Source: Fictibacillus phosphorivorans (lineage in GTDB: Bacteria > Bacillota > Bacilli > Bacillales > Fictibacillaceae). Taken from it: a DNA stretch of 64,000 nucleotides. This document shows positions 44,148 through 52,873 of this stretch, one piece after another (within the stretch, counting starts at the first letter, position 1; each line of letters starts with the position of its first letter). The stretch is taken from NCBI RefSeq assembly GCF_023715845.1, contig NZ_JAMBOR010000013.1, positions 57,083 through 121,082 of the forward strand. The letters run 5' to 3'. The notes beneath the pieces were generated by a model. The model saw only the letters and a list, made by a program, of their open reading frames with translations. It had not been told where the DNA came from and ran no database searches. The position numbers and the translations under genes were made by a program.

Positions 44148-44456
44148 TTATTCTTCAGCCAATTCTACAGTATCCAGATCGACTTCTCTCTTGAGTACCA
44201 TCTTATTTTGTTTTTCGTCATAGAAAAAGATTTTCATCTGATTGTCATCCATCAGCTCCATATCACCGGTAAGTAACCCAAAATATCCATTTCCAAGCGG
44301 AACAAGGTTTTTATGGAATTCAGCCTGGTTTGACATATCGTTAAGGTTGTGGTCAACGGTCACTTTGTTCCCAAAAGGCATCATTACCATAATAATGGCG
44401 ATCACGATTAGCGTAATTCGAATCCTGCGAAGTTCAGCACGAAAATCTGAGTCCAT
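44148..44456 (-). CDS. Small membrane-anchored protein of unknown function
   Basis: A 102-residue protein with one transmembrane helix (about 13-28, ITLIVIAIIMVMMPF) and an extracellular or cytoplasmic mixed beta tail (LVPLGNGYFGLLTGDMELMD, then KIFFYDEKQNKMVLKRE). GAAAGAGGGG precedes the ATG. It is single-gene and converges on the uppP terminator. No family is recognised. Confidence 0.65.
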   Translation of the reverse strand: MDSDFRAELRRIRITLIVIAIIMVMMPFGNKVTVDHNLNDMSNQAEFHKNLVPLGNGYFGLLTGDMELMDDNQMKIFFYDEKQNKMVLKREVDLDTVELAEE

Positions 44457-44615
44457 AAGTTCCCCTCTTTCTTTTTATCCCTTACATTTTACCATAAAAA
44501 GGAATATAAAATTATATATAATAAAAAATGGGGCCTTTGTTGGGAGACTTCATTAATTATTAATGTTAATCTAATAATTGGAAAATAATACCCAATTAGA
44601 AAGGAGTAACTTCAA

Positions 44616-45266
44616 TTGGAATTTATTTTAGATCATAAGTGGACTTTTCTTATCATAGCGGAGGTCATTTTTTGGGTATCAACCCTTTCTTTCTTGATCG
44701 TCAGATACTGGTTCAATCTAAAAAAATTAAGCACCGTCTTTTTTGTACTATTTATTTTAAACGACCTATGGATTGCCACTATGGGATATTTTGATTATTT
44801 GAGAACGGGTGAGTTTGCGACATATCAAACAATCATCACAATTGCACTCGTATACGCACTTCTTTTTGGTAAGAGCGATTTTAAAAAACTCGACCATTTT
44901 ATCCAGCGAAAAGTCGCTAAGTGGCGTGGACTGCCAGAACCTGAAGTCGAGACCATTAAACCGCTTTATGGAAAAGAACATGCCAAACAGGAAAGAAAGA
45001 ATTTTTTGGGACACATACTCCTCTTTTCAGCGGTTCAAGTATTGTTCTATTTCTTGTTTGGTTTATCTGATGCGGTCTCCTCTACTTCGCTCGATACTAT
45101 GTTTGAGGAATGGTATGATCAGGAAGAATCCAACCTTTTTTATAACAATGATACGGCCAATAAGATTACCCGTGTTTGGGCTCTTATTCTAGCCATTGAT
45201 TTCATTATTTCTATGTCCTACACCCTCTTCCCAAAAAAGGAAAAACAACATACACGTTCTGCTTAA
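44616..45266 (+). CDS. Polytopic membrane protein of unknown function
   Basis: 216 residues starting at TTG behind AGAAAGGAG. Predicted helices lie at about 9-28, 37-58, 66-84, 130-150 and 190-208, with a charged cytoplasmic loop between (FKKLDHFIQRKVAKWRGLPE). The family is not recognised, though similar proteins appear in Bacillaceae as integral membrane proteins. It is monocistronic and shares a bidirectional terminator with the MFS gene. Confidence 0.7.
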   Translation: MEFILDHKWTFLIIAEVIFWVSTLSFLIVRYWFNLKKLSTVFFVLFILNDLWIATMGYFDYLRTGEFATYQTIITIALVYALLFGKSDFKKLDHFIQRKVAKWRGLPEPEVETIKPLYGKEHAKQERKNFLGHILLFSAVQVLFYFLFGLSDAVSSTSLDTMFEEWYDQEESNLFYNNDTANKITRVWALILAIDFIISMSYTLFPKKEKQHTRSA

Positions 45267-45282
45267 GCCCTTGTCATCTTAT

Positions 45283-45319
45283 AAAAAAAGCCACTTGCAT
45301 TCGTGCAAGCGGCTTTTTT
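45283..45319. terminator. Bidirectional terminator
   Basis: AAAAAAGCC-CTTGC / GCAAG-GGCTTTTTT stem with one mismatch, between convergent genes. Confidence 0.85.
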
Positions 45320-45323
45320 GTAA

Positions 45324-46847
45324 CTATTCAGCTTTACCTTCTACTTTTTCAGAGGATATGACTCGCTCATTTCCCATCATAAAAACAACAACAGCAGAGA
45401 TCCCAATTGGAATGAGGGCATACATGAAAACAGTACTGATCGAATCTGATACCGAAGCTGTAATGCTTTCAAGAATCTCATTAGGTATTTTCGCTCTTTC
45501 TTCCGGCTGGAATACCTTTTGAGGGTCTATGTTGGTGAAAGCACCTTTGGCTGCTTCCCCTTTTCCTTGAAGGTTCTCGCTTAATCTGTCATAAAAAATC
45601 CGGTTTTGCAGTGCGCCAAAAATCGTTACACCGATCGTCATCCCTAAAGAACGAAGAAAGGCGTTCGTTGAGTTGGCTGATCCGCGATAACGGAATTCCA
45701 TACCATTGATCGTTGCGGTTGGCAGTAAGGAAAACGAAAAGCCCATTCCAAAGCCCACTAGGATCATAAACAAGGTAAGCGTTAGTCTTGTCGTATCTGG
45801 AGTGATACCACTAAGCAAATACATTCCGATGAAATACGTAATAACAGAAACGATCATCAGATTTCGGAAGGTTGTTTTGGTCTGAAAGATACCTCCAACC
45901 ATACTTCCTGCTACAGAACCAAGCATCATAGGCGTTAAAATCATGCCCGCACTTGTTGCGGAACCGCCATAAACAGCCTGAACAAAGATGGGGATAAATA
46001 CCGCCAATATGATAAATGTTCCGCCATATAAGAAACCTAAAATTTGAGAAGTGGCAAATAGACGGCGTTTAAACATCCAAAAAGAGATGATCGGCTCGGC
46101 CGCTTTTTGCTCCACTACAAAGAACACTATGAAAAAGACAGTAAAGGTCGTGAACAAAGCGACGATCGGGGTAGAGTCCCATGGGTAGGTCTTCCCGCCG
46201 AGTTCAAGGGCAATCATAAGACTAACAACGGCCGCAACCAGCGTAATCGCACCCCACCAGTCAATTTTTTGCTCACGGTGTTCCAGTGTTTCACTGTAAT
46301 AACGGTAGATGAGATAAAGGGATGCTGCACCAATTGGCACATTAATATAAAATACCCAATGCCAGCTGATTGCGTCTGTAATGAATGCACCTAATAAAGG
46401 ACCAAGAACACTTGAAGTACCAAAAACAGCTCCGAGAAGCCCTGTCATCTTCCCTCTTTTTTCAGGAGGAAAGATGTCAAAAACAATCGTGAACGCGATC
46501 GGCATCAATGCCCCGCCGCCTATACCCTGAATCGCACGGAATGCGATAAGCTGCTCCATACTTTGTGCGAGTCCGCAAAGCATGGATCCTACGAGGAATA
46601 GGATTAGACCGAAGATAAAGAACCGTTTTCTTCCATACATATCTGAGAGCTTGCCGTAGATCGGCATCCCTGCCATAACCGCAACCATATAAGCTCCTGT
46701 CACCCAAACAAATTTATCAAAGCCTCCAAGGTCTGCAACAATCGTTCCCATAGCTGTCGCAACGATCGTATTGTCCATGGCAGCCATTAAGATACCGAGT
46801 AATAAACCAGCCACAACTAATTTTATATTACTTTCCTTATGTACCAT
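45324..46847 (-). CDS. MFS multidrug efflux protein, DHA2 (14-TM) family
   Basis: About 507 residues from the ATG at 46847, 9 bases after AGGAG (the ATG at 46856 is too close to that site). Fourteen helices are predicted, with DHA2 motifs: LGILMAAMDNTIVATAM in helix 1 (motif D1), GKLSDMYGRKRFF (motif A), and GIGGGALMPIAFTIVFDIFP (motif C region). It resembles EmrB/QacA/LmrB drug:proton antiporters. No TetR or MarR regulator is adjacent. Confidence 0.9.
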   Translation of the reverse strand: MVHKESNIKLVVAGLLLGILMAAMDNTIVATAMGTIVADLGGFDKFVWVTGAYMVAVMAGMPIYGKLSDMYGRKRFFIFGLILFLVGSMLCGLAQSMEQLIAFRAIQGIGGGALMPIAFTIVFDIFPPEKRGKMTGLLGAVFGTSSVLGPLLGAFITDAISWHWVFYINVPIGAASLYLIYRYYSETLEHREQKIDWWGAITLVAAVVSLMIALELGGKTYPWDSTPIVALFTTFTVFFIVFFVVEQKAAEPIISFWMFKRRLFATSQILGFLYGGTFIILAVFIPIFVQAVYGGSATSAGMILTPMMLGSVAGSMVGGIFQTKTTFRNLMIVSVITYFIGMYLLSGITPDTTRLTLTLFMILVGFGMGFSFSLLPTATINGMEFRYRGSANSTNAFLRSLGMTIGVTIFGALQNRIFYDRLSENLQGKGEAAKGAFTNIDPQKVFQPEERAKIPNEILESITASVSDSISTVFMYALIPIGISAVVVFMMGNERVISSEKVEGKAE

Positions 46848-46892
46848 TCTTGCCATCTCCTAAATTATGCTTAATAAACTTAAGTATACATG

Positions 46893-46922
46893 AGGGACTG
46901 ACCCCCAACAATTTATTTCCCT
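46893..46922. repeat. GGGACTGACCCCC palindrome with AACAATTTATTTCCC tail, copy 1
   Basis: A 13-base palindromic block followed by AACAATTTATTTCCC and a T-rich stretch with TTTGCTCTATTT. The same tail follows the reverse-complement form of the palindrome at 60096-60123. The surrounding gap 46848-47104 contains no gene besides the OsmC promoter region. Confidence 0.6.
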
Positions 46923-47104
46923 TCCTGATTTTAAGTTTTTCTGTTCAGGTGTTTGCTCTATTTTATTCCTATTTCTAAATCCATTTTATTTATTAGATCT
47001 ACGTTCTGTACATATCTCGACAAGTATTTCCCTTTAAACAAGAAATGTGACGTTCTCCTCCCTATCCTTTACACTATAGGTAAGTTAAAAGAGGGGGATA
47101 TGAG

Positions 47105-47551
47105 ATGGCTCAACATGTATTTCATTTAAAAGCACACTGGCCTGGTGGTCGCAACGACACCGGATCGATTGCCATGAAAAATCTTAAAACAATGGTTTCA
47201 ATTCCGCCAGAGATGGACGGACCTGGAATCGGAACAAACCCAGACGAAATGCTCCTTGGAGCAGCTGCAACATGCTATATCATTACGTTGGCTGCTATGA
47301 TGGAGCGAAGCAACGTGAATAACATAGATTTAACCATGGAATCAGAAGGAATTGTTGATGTTACGAATGGTGTTATCACTTATAAAAAAATCATCCATCG
47401 CCCAACTGTCATAATCAAACAAGAACAGCTAAAAAACATTTCGGCACTTCTGCACAAACTCGCCATAAAGGCTGAAAATTCGTGTATGATTTCAAGAGCT
47501 TTGAAAGGTAATGTCGAAATAGAGGCAAATCTGACGATAAAAACTCAGTAA
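47105..47551 (+). CDS. OsmC-family peroxiredoxin-like protein
   Basis: A 148-residue OsmC/Ohr-fold protein with both redox cysteines: Cys57 in GAAATCYIITLA and Cys127 in AENSCMISRAL. The N-terminus (FHLKAHWPGGRNDTGSI) is of the SACOL1771/YhfA type rather than Ohr. Such proteins reduce organic hydroperoxides using thiol cofactors. An AGAGGGGG site precedes the ATG. It is monocistronic and possibly stress-induced, though no known operator is seen. Confidence 0.88.
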   Translation: MAQHVFHLKAHWPGGRNDTGSIAMKNLKTMVSIPPEMDGPGIGTNPDEMLLGAAATCYIITLAAMMERSNVNNIDLTMESEGIVDVTNGVITYKKIIHRPTVIIKQEQLKNISALLHKLAIKAENSCMISRALKGNVEIEANLTIKTQ

Positions 47552-47674
47552 ATGGTCTAAAATCGCCTTGTGTTACCTGTACTTTCCAAATTTATTATGA
47601 TAATATAAAAGTTAATTAAGGTAAATATTTTATTATTTGGGTTCTTAGGTAATCCCCCAAATAGAAAGGGGCCG

Positions 47675-47911
47675 ATGTATCATATGAACCAACAAGATGT
47701 GAAAGCCATACTAATAAACTTGCAGAACAAACAATATATCGAATCTGATATTACACATACATTTAGTTCAAATAACAATGCCGTTTTTTCTGTAAAGTAC
47801 TCCAAGAGTGAGAATACTTATGAGGTTATTCAAATTGAGACGAACTCTCTAGAGAAATTTTCAGACGTTGAATCCGCTGTTGAATCCATCAGCACCAAGA
47901 TGATTAAATAA
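47675..47911 (+). CDS. Small conserved-looking protein of unknown function (78 aa)
   Basis: A small protein beginning at one of two in-frame ATGs (47675 or 47684) behind AAAGGGG; spacing favours neither clearly. The middle FSVKYSKSENTYEVIQIE resembles the strand pair of small YkuJ-like Bacillus proteins, but that is a weak visual match. It is soluble and mixed alpha/beta. A strong terminator follows. Confidence 0.6.
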   Translation: MYHMNQQDVKAILINLQNKQYIESDITHTFSSNNNAVFSVKYSKSENTYEVIQIETNSLEKFSDVESAVESISTKMIK

Positions 47912-47933
47912 ATAAGCTGTTCCTTTTATATGG

Positions 47934-47970
47934 AAAGAGGTTCCCATTAAAGTGGGGGAACCTCTTTTTT
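47934..47970. terminator. Bidirectional terminator
   Basis: AAAGAGGTTCCC / GGGGAACCTCTTT stem with a T run, between the convergent 78-aa and GGCT-like genes. Confidence 0.88.
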
Positions 47971-47972
47971 GA

Positions 47973-48359
47973 TTATTTTTGAAGGTTGATCCAGTCATTA
48001 CTTTTTATTCTTTTAAAATGGTCTCTTTTTGAAGTCATTACATAAACAATAGCATCTTTTTCTCCGTCTTCCGTTGTTACTTTAACGGTGATGCGTTCAT
48101 ACAAATTATGAGTACCATCTTCTTCGTACTCTTCCAGCTTATCGAGTTCTTTTAACTGGTCTGCCGTAATTTTATAAAGCTCACCTTTCACAGGGATTTT
48201 ACTATTTTCGCATAATAACGCCGGGTAGCCCCCTCCTGTATCATACAAAGTTCCTTCAATCGTACAATTTTCGCCCAAACACTCCGCTTTATTCAAATAA
48301 TAGGCATATTTCTCACCTTTTCGTAAAGTACCATAAACAAATACAAGATGACTTTTCAC
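47973..48359 (-). CDS. Gamma-glutamylcyclotransferase-like (AIG2/GGCT) protein
   Basis: A 128-residue single-domain protein starting at GTG behind GGGGGTGG. The hallmark substrate loop VYGTLRKGEKYAYYL lies at residues 8-22. The catalytic glutamate position is plausibly in the LDKLEEYE segment (about 75). It resembles YtfP/YkqA-type proteins that act on gamma-glutamyl or related amines. The true substrate is unknown. Confidence 0.85.
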   Translation of the reverse strand: MKSHLVFVYGTLRKGEKYAYYLNKAECLGENCTIEGTLYDTGGGYPALLCENSKIPVKGELYKITADQLKELDKLEEYEEDGTHNLYERITVKVTTEDGEKDAIVYVMTSKRDHFKRIKSNDWINLQK

Positions 48360-48431
48360 TTTTATTGGCCACCCCCGCTATTCGATCTCCTCACAGTCGC
48401 TCTTTCATCAAGAATACCCTGCACATATAAA

Positions 48432-48460
48432 AACCTCAAACACCTTTCATGTTTGAGGTT
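48432..48460 (-). terminator. Terminator of the 106-aa membrane protein gene
   Basis: AACCTCAAAC / GTTTGAGGTT, a 10-bp stem with a 9-base loop and a T run on the minus strand. Confidence 0.82.
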
Positions 48461-48483
48461 CATCAACATCATTCTTATTACGT

Positions 48484-48804
48484 TTATTCCACATCAATTA
48501 TGTGTTCGTTCTTCTTACGCCCACCTCTTGCAGCATCAACAAACAACACAAGAGCAGTCACGATATGCATGATCATGCCGAGAATCGGTACGAAACCAAC
48601 AACAGATGTGATAAGTCCTAGAACACTACCGTGGAACCTTTCTTTTTGCACGACACATATAATCAATGTAACCAAATGAAGCACAAACATAAATTGAAGC
48701 GGTGCCCATCCAGAGCCTAGAATGATAAGACCACCTAGGAAGGGAATTCCAAGAAAGGCTTCAATACCCCCTGTTACCCACTTTAAAAGTCTCGATAAAT
48801 TCAT
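48484..48804 (-). CDS. Small membrane protein of unknown function
   Basis: A 106-residue protein with three hydrophobic segments (about 15-32, 36-52 and 62-90) separated by short loops, ending with a charged tail (ARGGRKKNEHIIDVE). GAGGAGG precedes the ATG. It lies 32 bases after the VanZ-like gene on the same strand and may share its transcript. No family is recognised. Confidence 0.65.
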   Translation of the reverse strand: MNLSRLLKWVTGGIEAFLGIPFLGGLIILGSGWAPLQFMFVLHLVTLIICVVQKERFHGSVLGLITSVVGFVPILGMIMHIVTALVLFVDAARGGRKKNEHIIDVE

Positions 48805-48836
48805 GAGACGACCTCCTCGATTATTTCTATCCTATT

Positions 48837-49451
48837 TTACGACTCATGAGCGGGAAAGTTCCCTTTTTCATCATTTTTTGTAGCCCCTTTATATAGAATC
48901 ATTCCTATAAGTGTTCCAAATGTGTTCAATATCAGGTCATCTACATCAAAGGAACGGAATCCGATCTTAAGTTGGGATAACTCTATAATGAGTGAGACCA
49001 AAAAACCGATTATTAACGCTCTCCAAAACGTAAAGGCAGGAAACCTATATAATAGAGCAAAACCAAACGGCATAAATAAAAGTATGTTACCGCCTATATT
49101 TCGAAGGGGAACCATGTAATAAAAATGGTCCAAGGATTCGAACATACTTTTAAACGGGATTACATTATATTGCCGTTCCACTCCTGGTCCAACAAATTCA
49201 TACGGATTATAAAAAGGAAAAGGAAATAAGGTTGCCAAATAAATGAACATTAACCCAAAAGGTATAGCAGCAGTCCTGATTTCTCTTTTAAATGAAAACT
49301 CTTTTCTCCATGTAAATCTAATTCCTCTGCCAATTAGCCAAATCACCATAAAAATCATCATTAATAACAGTACATTATACAAATTATCCACCACGACTTC
49401 GTTTTCTTTTAATCGTAACAAAAAACCCCCAACATTTGGAGGTTTTGTCAT
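48837..49451 (-). CDS. VanZ-family membrane protein
   Basis: Up to 204 residues with about five helices and VanZ-like signatures: YNVIPFKS, RNIGGNILLFMPFGFALLY and SLIIELSQLKIGFRSFDVDDLILNTFGTLIG. VanZ relatives include teicoplanin-resistance proteins, but most are of unknown function. The ATG at 49451 follows the previous stop directly, has no ribosome binding site and its first codons form that gene's terminator, so a GTG near 49394 or 49391 may be the true start. Confidence 0.83.
   Translation of the reverse strand: MTKPPNVGGFLLRLKENEVVVDNLYNVLLLMMIFMVIWLIGRGIRFTWRKEFSFKREIRTAAIPFGLMFIYLATLFPFPFYNPYEFVGPGVERQYNVIPFKSMFESLDHFYYMVPLRNIGGNILLFMPFGFALLYRFPAFTFWRALIIGFLVSLIIELSQLKIGFRSFDVDDLILNTFGTLIGMILYKGATKNDEKGNFPAHES
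49421..49446 (-). terminator. Terminator of the amidotransferase gene, within the start of the VanZ-like frame
   Basis: AAAACCTCCA / TGGGGGTTTT stem with a 5-base loop, followed by TTTTTTG on the minus strand. It falls inside codons 2-11 of the longest VanZ-like frame. Confidence 0.8.
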
Positions 49452-50204
49452 TTATTTATTAACCTTCTTTGCACTTTCAACAAAATTCGTGATGATTGCC
49501 ATCATATTTTTATTTTCATGTCTTAACTCTTCTGGATGCCATTGTGTTCCAAGTAAGAATTTTGAATCCTTGTCTTCTAGCTCCAGCGCTTCAATAATTC
49601 CGTCTGAGGCTCTTGCAGCTATTCTCAAACCTTTTCCTACTTCACCGATCGCTTGGTGATGGAAACTGTTAACCGCTACTTCCTTCTCACCAACGATTTT
49701 ATAAAGTTTACTATCCTCATCGATCGTTACAGTGTGAGTAGGCTCCGTTCTTGTAGCAGATGTTTGGAAGTGATTGATACTGTCATCGTGTTCACTTGTA
49801 ATATCTTGTACAATTGTCCCACCAAATGAAACATTCAACAAATGATAACCACGGCACATCGCCAAAATGGCACGATCATGTTCTCGAGCTTTTTTAACGA
49901 GTTCAATCTCAAAATCATCACGGTTCTTATTTACTTTTTTAGCTTGTGGATGAGGCTCTTCTCCATACGTGATAGAACTGATATCCTCTCCGCCTGTAAA
50001 GATGATTCCGTCACACAATTTTGCGTAATAATTAGCTTCCTCAGGCTTACCCATCGGAATTACAACGGGAATTCCACCAGCATCTCTTACTGTTTCTGCA
50101 AATTTATTATAGACAATAATCGATTCCACGCTCTCATGTTGAGTTTCAATTGTATTAATAGACATGATAGTACTAGTTAGGCCGATCAATGGTTTTTCGC
50201 TCAT
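49452..50204 (-). CDS. Gamma-glutamyl-gamma-aminobutyrate hydrolase-type class I amidotransferase (PuuD-like)
   Basis: 250 residues of the peptidase C26 family: FTGGEDISSITYGEEPHP near 69-86, the nucleophile Cys in AILAMCRGYHLLNV, and catalytic His-Glu in GTQWHPEE near the C-terminus. Family members hydrolyse gamma-glutamyl-GABA or similar conjugates in polyamine or GABA use. No polyamine genes are nearby, so the substrate is open. GAAAGGAAG precedes the ATG. Confidence 0.88.
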   Translation of the reverse strand: MSEKPLIGLTSTIMSINTIETQHESVESIIVYNKFAETVRDAGGIPVVIPMGKPEEANYYAKLCDGIIFTGGEDISSITYGEEPHPQAKKVNKNRDDFEIELVKKAREHDRAILAMCRGYHLLNVSFGGTIVQDITSEHDDSINHFQTSATRTEPTHTVTIDEDSKLYKIVGEKEVAVNSFHHQAIGEVGKGLRIAARASDGIIEALELEDKDSKFLLGTQWHPEELRHENKNMMAIITNFVESAKKVNK

Positions 50205-50370
50205 AGTTTTTTCTTCCTTTCATTTGTCTTTCTCCTTCTTATGTATCACTTTTAACATAGAACTAAACTCCCAATATTTATCATTCCTATAACCTGCGTG
50301 AGTTTATTCCTGAAAAATAATCCTATGGAACCATTCTTTCCATCATCCAATTAACTATAATTGCAAAAGA

Positions 50371-50398
50371 AAAACAGCTCACCTGCGCGAACTGTTTT
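50371..50398 (-). terminator. Probable terminator of the 61-aa ORF
   Basis: AAAACAG / CTGTTTT stem with a GC-rich interior and a T run, located 22 bases beyond the stop codon. Confidence 0.55.
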
Positions 50399-50419
50399 GT
50401 TTGGCCGTAACAGTTCTTC

Positions 50420-50605
50420 TTATTGCATGGGAGTCTGTTGTTTATTTGGAGAATATACTAATTCAATGTCACCATTCTCTTTAACACTTTTAACGATATA
50501 TGTCTTTTCGACACCTTGCTCAGTATTATAAAAAGTTATTTTATCTCCTTCTTCAAAATCCGATGTTCCTGTGTCCCAGATTTTTTCATCATCCGGTTTT
50601 CTCAT
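50420..50605 (-). CDS. Small soluble protein of unknown function (61 aa)
   Basis: About 61 residues from the ATG behind GAGAGGTG (a GTG at 50614 lies within that site). The sequence DFEEGDKITFYNTEQGVEKTYIVKSVKENGDIELVYS reads as a small beta-barrel, SH3- or KOW-like. The C-terminus is disordered (PNKQQTPMQ). No family is recognised. Confidence 0.6.
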   Translation of the reverse strand: MRKPDDEKIWDTGTSDFEEGDKITFYNTEQGVEKTYIVKSVKENGDIELVYSPNKQQTPMQ

Positions 50606-50919
50606 AACATTCACCTCTCGATATCCGACTAAACTGCTTATAAATAGGTAAGATCGTACTCTTTTTGCTATTTTCCCTTAAAGAAGAGAAAATAATCACA
50701 AATCATAAGTATGCGTAATCTTTAGATATTGAGAAACGAGTGAACCCTACAAAAAATGTATGTATATCTCATCATTATTCGAAGAAACAAGAATCATGTA
50801 AAAATATAGGGGCTTTATGGTTATAGTTCTCTTAAAGGTATTAAAACCCTTTAATACTACTTAAAATCTATAATTATTTGTAAAAGAATGATTTTACGAC
50901 AAATAATCAGTAGAATTTA
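50606..50919. other. Intergenic region without a recognised gene
   Basis: A 314-bp AT-rich stretch upstream of the 61-aa ORF. I see no ORF with a ribosome binding site, no repeat of the families found elsewhere and no clear RNA structure. Confidence 0.5.
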
Positions 50920-50945
50920 AAAAGCCATGAGTTAGCTTTTAAATC
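50920..50945 (-). terminator. Weak terminator of the yunD-like gene
   Basis: AAAAGC / GCTTTT with a 9-base loop, followed on the minus strand by TTAAATTC. It lies 25 bases beyond the stop codon. Confidence 0.5.
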
Positions 50946-50969
50946 TTTTTGAAGGTGGAGCATCAGCGA

Positions 50970-52376
50970 TTACACTGTTGTTTTCCGTTTAGCATATTGC
51001 TTTTTCAAAAAATCCATAACCACATCTTTAATCATGATGTTTTCACCAAGTTGTATAAGTTTACTGCCTACAACGCTTGGATATCCGCAGACCTCTTCAT
51101 ACAAAAGCGGTGTCCCCGTCGCGACCTGATATGTTATTGAAAAATTGATCTCTTCCCCGTTCACACGGATATCTGACACTTCTTCTCTCTCACCGGTCCA
51201 GCTTATTCCTGAAAACTGAAGCTTCCCGATCGGAATCCCATGTGGCCGAAAGCCGCCTCCGTAAATCGGTTTATTCGTCACGTCTTCAAGATACGTCTCT
51301 TTGATGAGGCCGGCGATCTGTTTTCCTGTCAGTTCCATCACAATAGGTGTGTGCATACTTTTACAGATGTCTAACATGTTTCTTTTTGTAATCGTTCCAC
51401 TCTTCAAACCTTCTGTAAGTCCTCCGCCGTACATGATTCCGATCTCAGTATGCCAATATTCTTTTAAACTATCAGCTGTCAACTTTACAAGCTGTTCATG
51501 CGAAATGTCTTCTGGTGATTCTGTAAGAACTTCTGATAAATATTGTTCTGCTTGAAGTCTTCCGTTCATCAGCACTTCTTCTAAGTCCGGATCTTGTTCA
51601 TCTGCCAAAGTCATTTCTGTTAATCGCCCGGTATAATCGATCACGTTTATTGTTGTAAGATCGACCGTGACCGTAAGCTCCCCAACATACTGACCGTAAC
51701 TCCCGGCTTGGACGATGATCACATTAGAAACGTTTTCTGGCTTAGGCAAGACATTATGCGTGTGTGCACCAATGATTATGTCTATGAAGCTAGATAGTTC
51801 TTTTGCTAGCTTTCTGTCAGCTTCTAGCCCTAAATGTGAAAGAAAAACAATCAGATTTGCTCCTTCACTTTTAAGAGAAGACACTTCCTTTTTTATCTCA
51901 CTCACAGTATCAAGGTTTTTAAATCCATGCTTTCTTTCATATAGGTCTTCAAAAAGATCCGTTGCACCAAACAAGCCAATTTTCAGATATTCCCCAGCTT
52001 GTAAAATCAATGACTTTTTTGTGCCGCCAATTTGAGAACCGTCCGCCTCTGTCAGGTTCAGCAGAAGCCATGGCACTTTTGAATCTATGCTTAGCTGTCT
52101 GATCTTTTCCTTGGGAAGACGAAGCAACTCGTTATTCCCAACTGACATCGCGTCATAGCCCGTAGCTGACATCATATCAAGATGGATGTATCCGTTAGTT
52201 GCCAGGCACTCGTTCATGCTCATGTCCATATGATCTCCGCCATCAACCACAATGACATTATGATTTTCCTTCATGAGCTCCTGTTTTCTTTTCTTAATAA
52301 AAGCAGACTGTCTCGAAGCTAGGTCGTATTGACCGTGAAGATCATTTGTATGAAGAAACGTCAGTTTTTCTTTCAT
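50970..52376 (-). CDS. yunD: Bifunctional metallophosphatase/5'-nucleotidase-like protein (YunD type)
   Basis: 468 residues, close to Bacillus YunD in length. An N-terminal calcineurin-like metallophosphoesterase domain has the metal motifs LHTNDLHGQYD (7-17), VVDGGDHMD (about 43-51), GNNE (about 80) and IIGAHTHNVLP (about 198). The C-terminal 5'-nucleotidase domain (about 290-460) provides the substrate site. There is no signal peptide, so it is cytoplasmic, unlike secreted nucleotidases. The substrate is probably a nucleotide or UDP-sugar. GGGGGTAG precedes the ATG. Confidence 0.9.
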   Translation of the reverse strand: MKEKLTFLHTNDLHGQYDLASRQSAFIKKRKQELMKENHNVIVVDGGDHMDMSMNECLATNGYIHLDMMSATGYDAMSVGNNELLRLPKEKIRQLSIDSKVPWLLLNLTEADGSQIGGTKKSLILQAGEYLKIGLFGATDLFEDLYERKHGFKNLDTVSEIKKEVSSLKSEGANLIVFLSHLGLEADRKLAKELSSFIDIIIGAHTHNVLPKPENVSNVIIVQAGSYGQYVGELTVTVDLTTINVIDYTGRLTEMTLADEQDPDLEEVLMNGRLQAEQYLSEVLTESPEDISHEQLVKLTADSLKEYWHTEIGIMYGGGLTEGLKSGTITKRNMLDICKSMHTPIVMELTGKQIAGLIKETYLEDVTNKPIYGGGFRPHGIPIGKLQFSGISWTGEREEVSDIRVNGEEINFSITYQVATGTPLLYEEVCGYPSVVGSKLIQLGENIMIKDVVMDFLKKQYAKRKTTV

Positions 52377-52394
52377 AAGGCTACCCCCGTTTTG

Positions 52395-52787
52395 TTAACA
52401 GTTACAAACCATAACAGCATTCCCATCCGGATCCTCCACATTGAACCAGGCGACTTCACCATGCCACTCGATCTCACGAGTGATCTTAAAGTTCTTTTCT
52501 CTTAAGTCTTTGTATGCTTCATCTATGTCTGGTGCAAAAAGGTTAAACATCGGACCTGTCCCCGGAGCCCGGTGAAACGTTGGATCGAACGTATGGTCAT
52601 CCAGGGTTAAGCCTGTTTGGCCAGTGACTGGAATGTTATATACAGGTGATTCCACTTGATCCAATTCAACTGTGATTCCTAGGAGCTTTGCATACCACTC
52701 TGCAGATTTTTTCAGGTCTGACACATGAACAAAAACATTATTAATATGACTTTGGATTGGAGCAATACTCGTTACTTTTTCACTCAT
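52395..52787 (-). CDS. VOC-superfamily (glyoxalase-like) protein
   Basis: A 130-residue single-domain VOC protein: HINNVFVHVSDLKKSAEWYAKLLGI near residues 14-38, and WFNVEDPDGNAVMVCNC at the C-terminus. His and Glu metal-ligand positions are partly kept. Function is unknown. It lies 18 bases from the yunD-like gene on the same strand, upstream, so the two may be co-transcribed. GGAGGCG precedes the ATG. Confidence 0.82.
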   Translation of the reverse strand: MSEKVTSIAPIQSHINNVFVHVSDLKKSAEWYAKLLGITVELDQVESPVYNIPVTGQTGLTLDDHTFDPTFHRAPGTGPMFNLFAPDIDEAYKDLREKNFKITREIEWHGEVAWFNVEDPDGNAVMVCNC

Positions 52788-52873
52788 ACCAAACGCCTCC
52801 GTCTATTATTCTAAATAGGTTTTGCGGAAACCATAAAAGGACCTGAAATTTTTAGAACCATAGAAAAGTCTCC

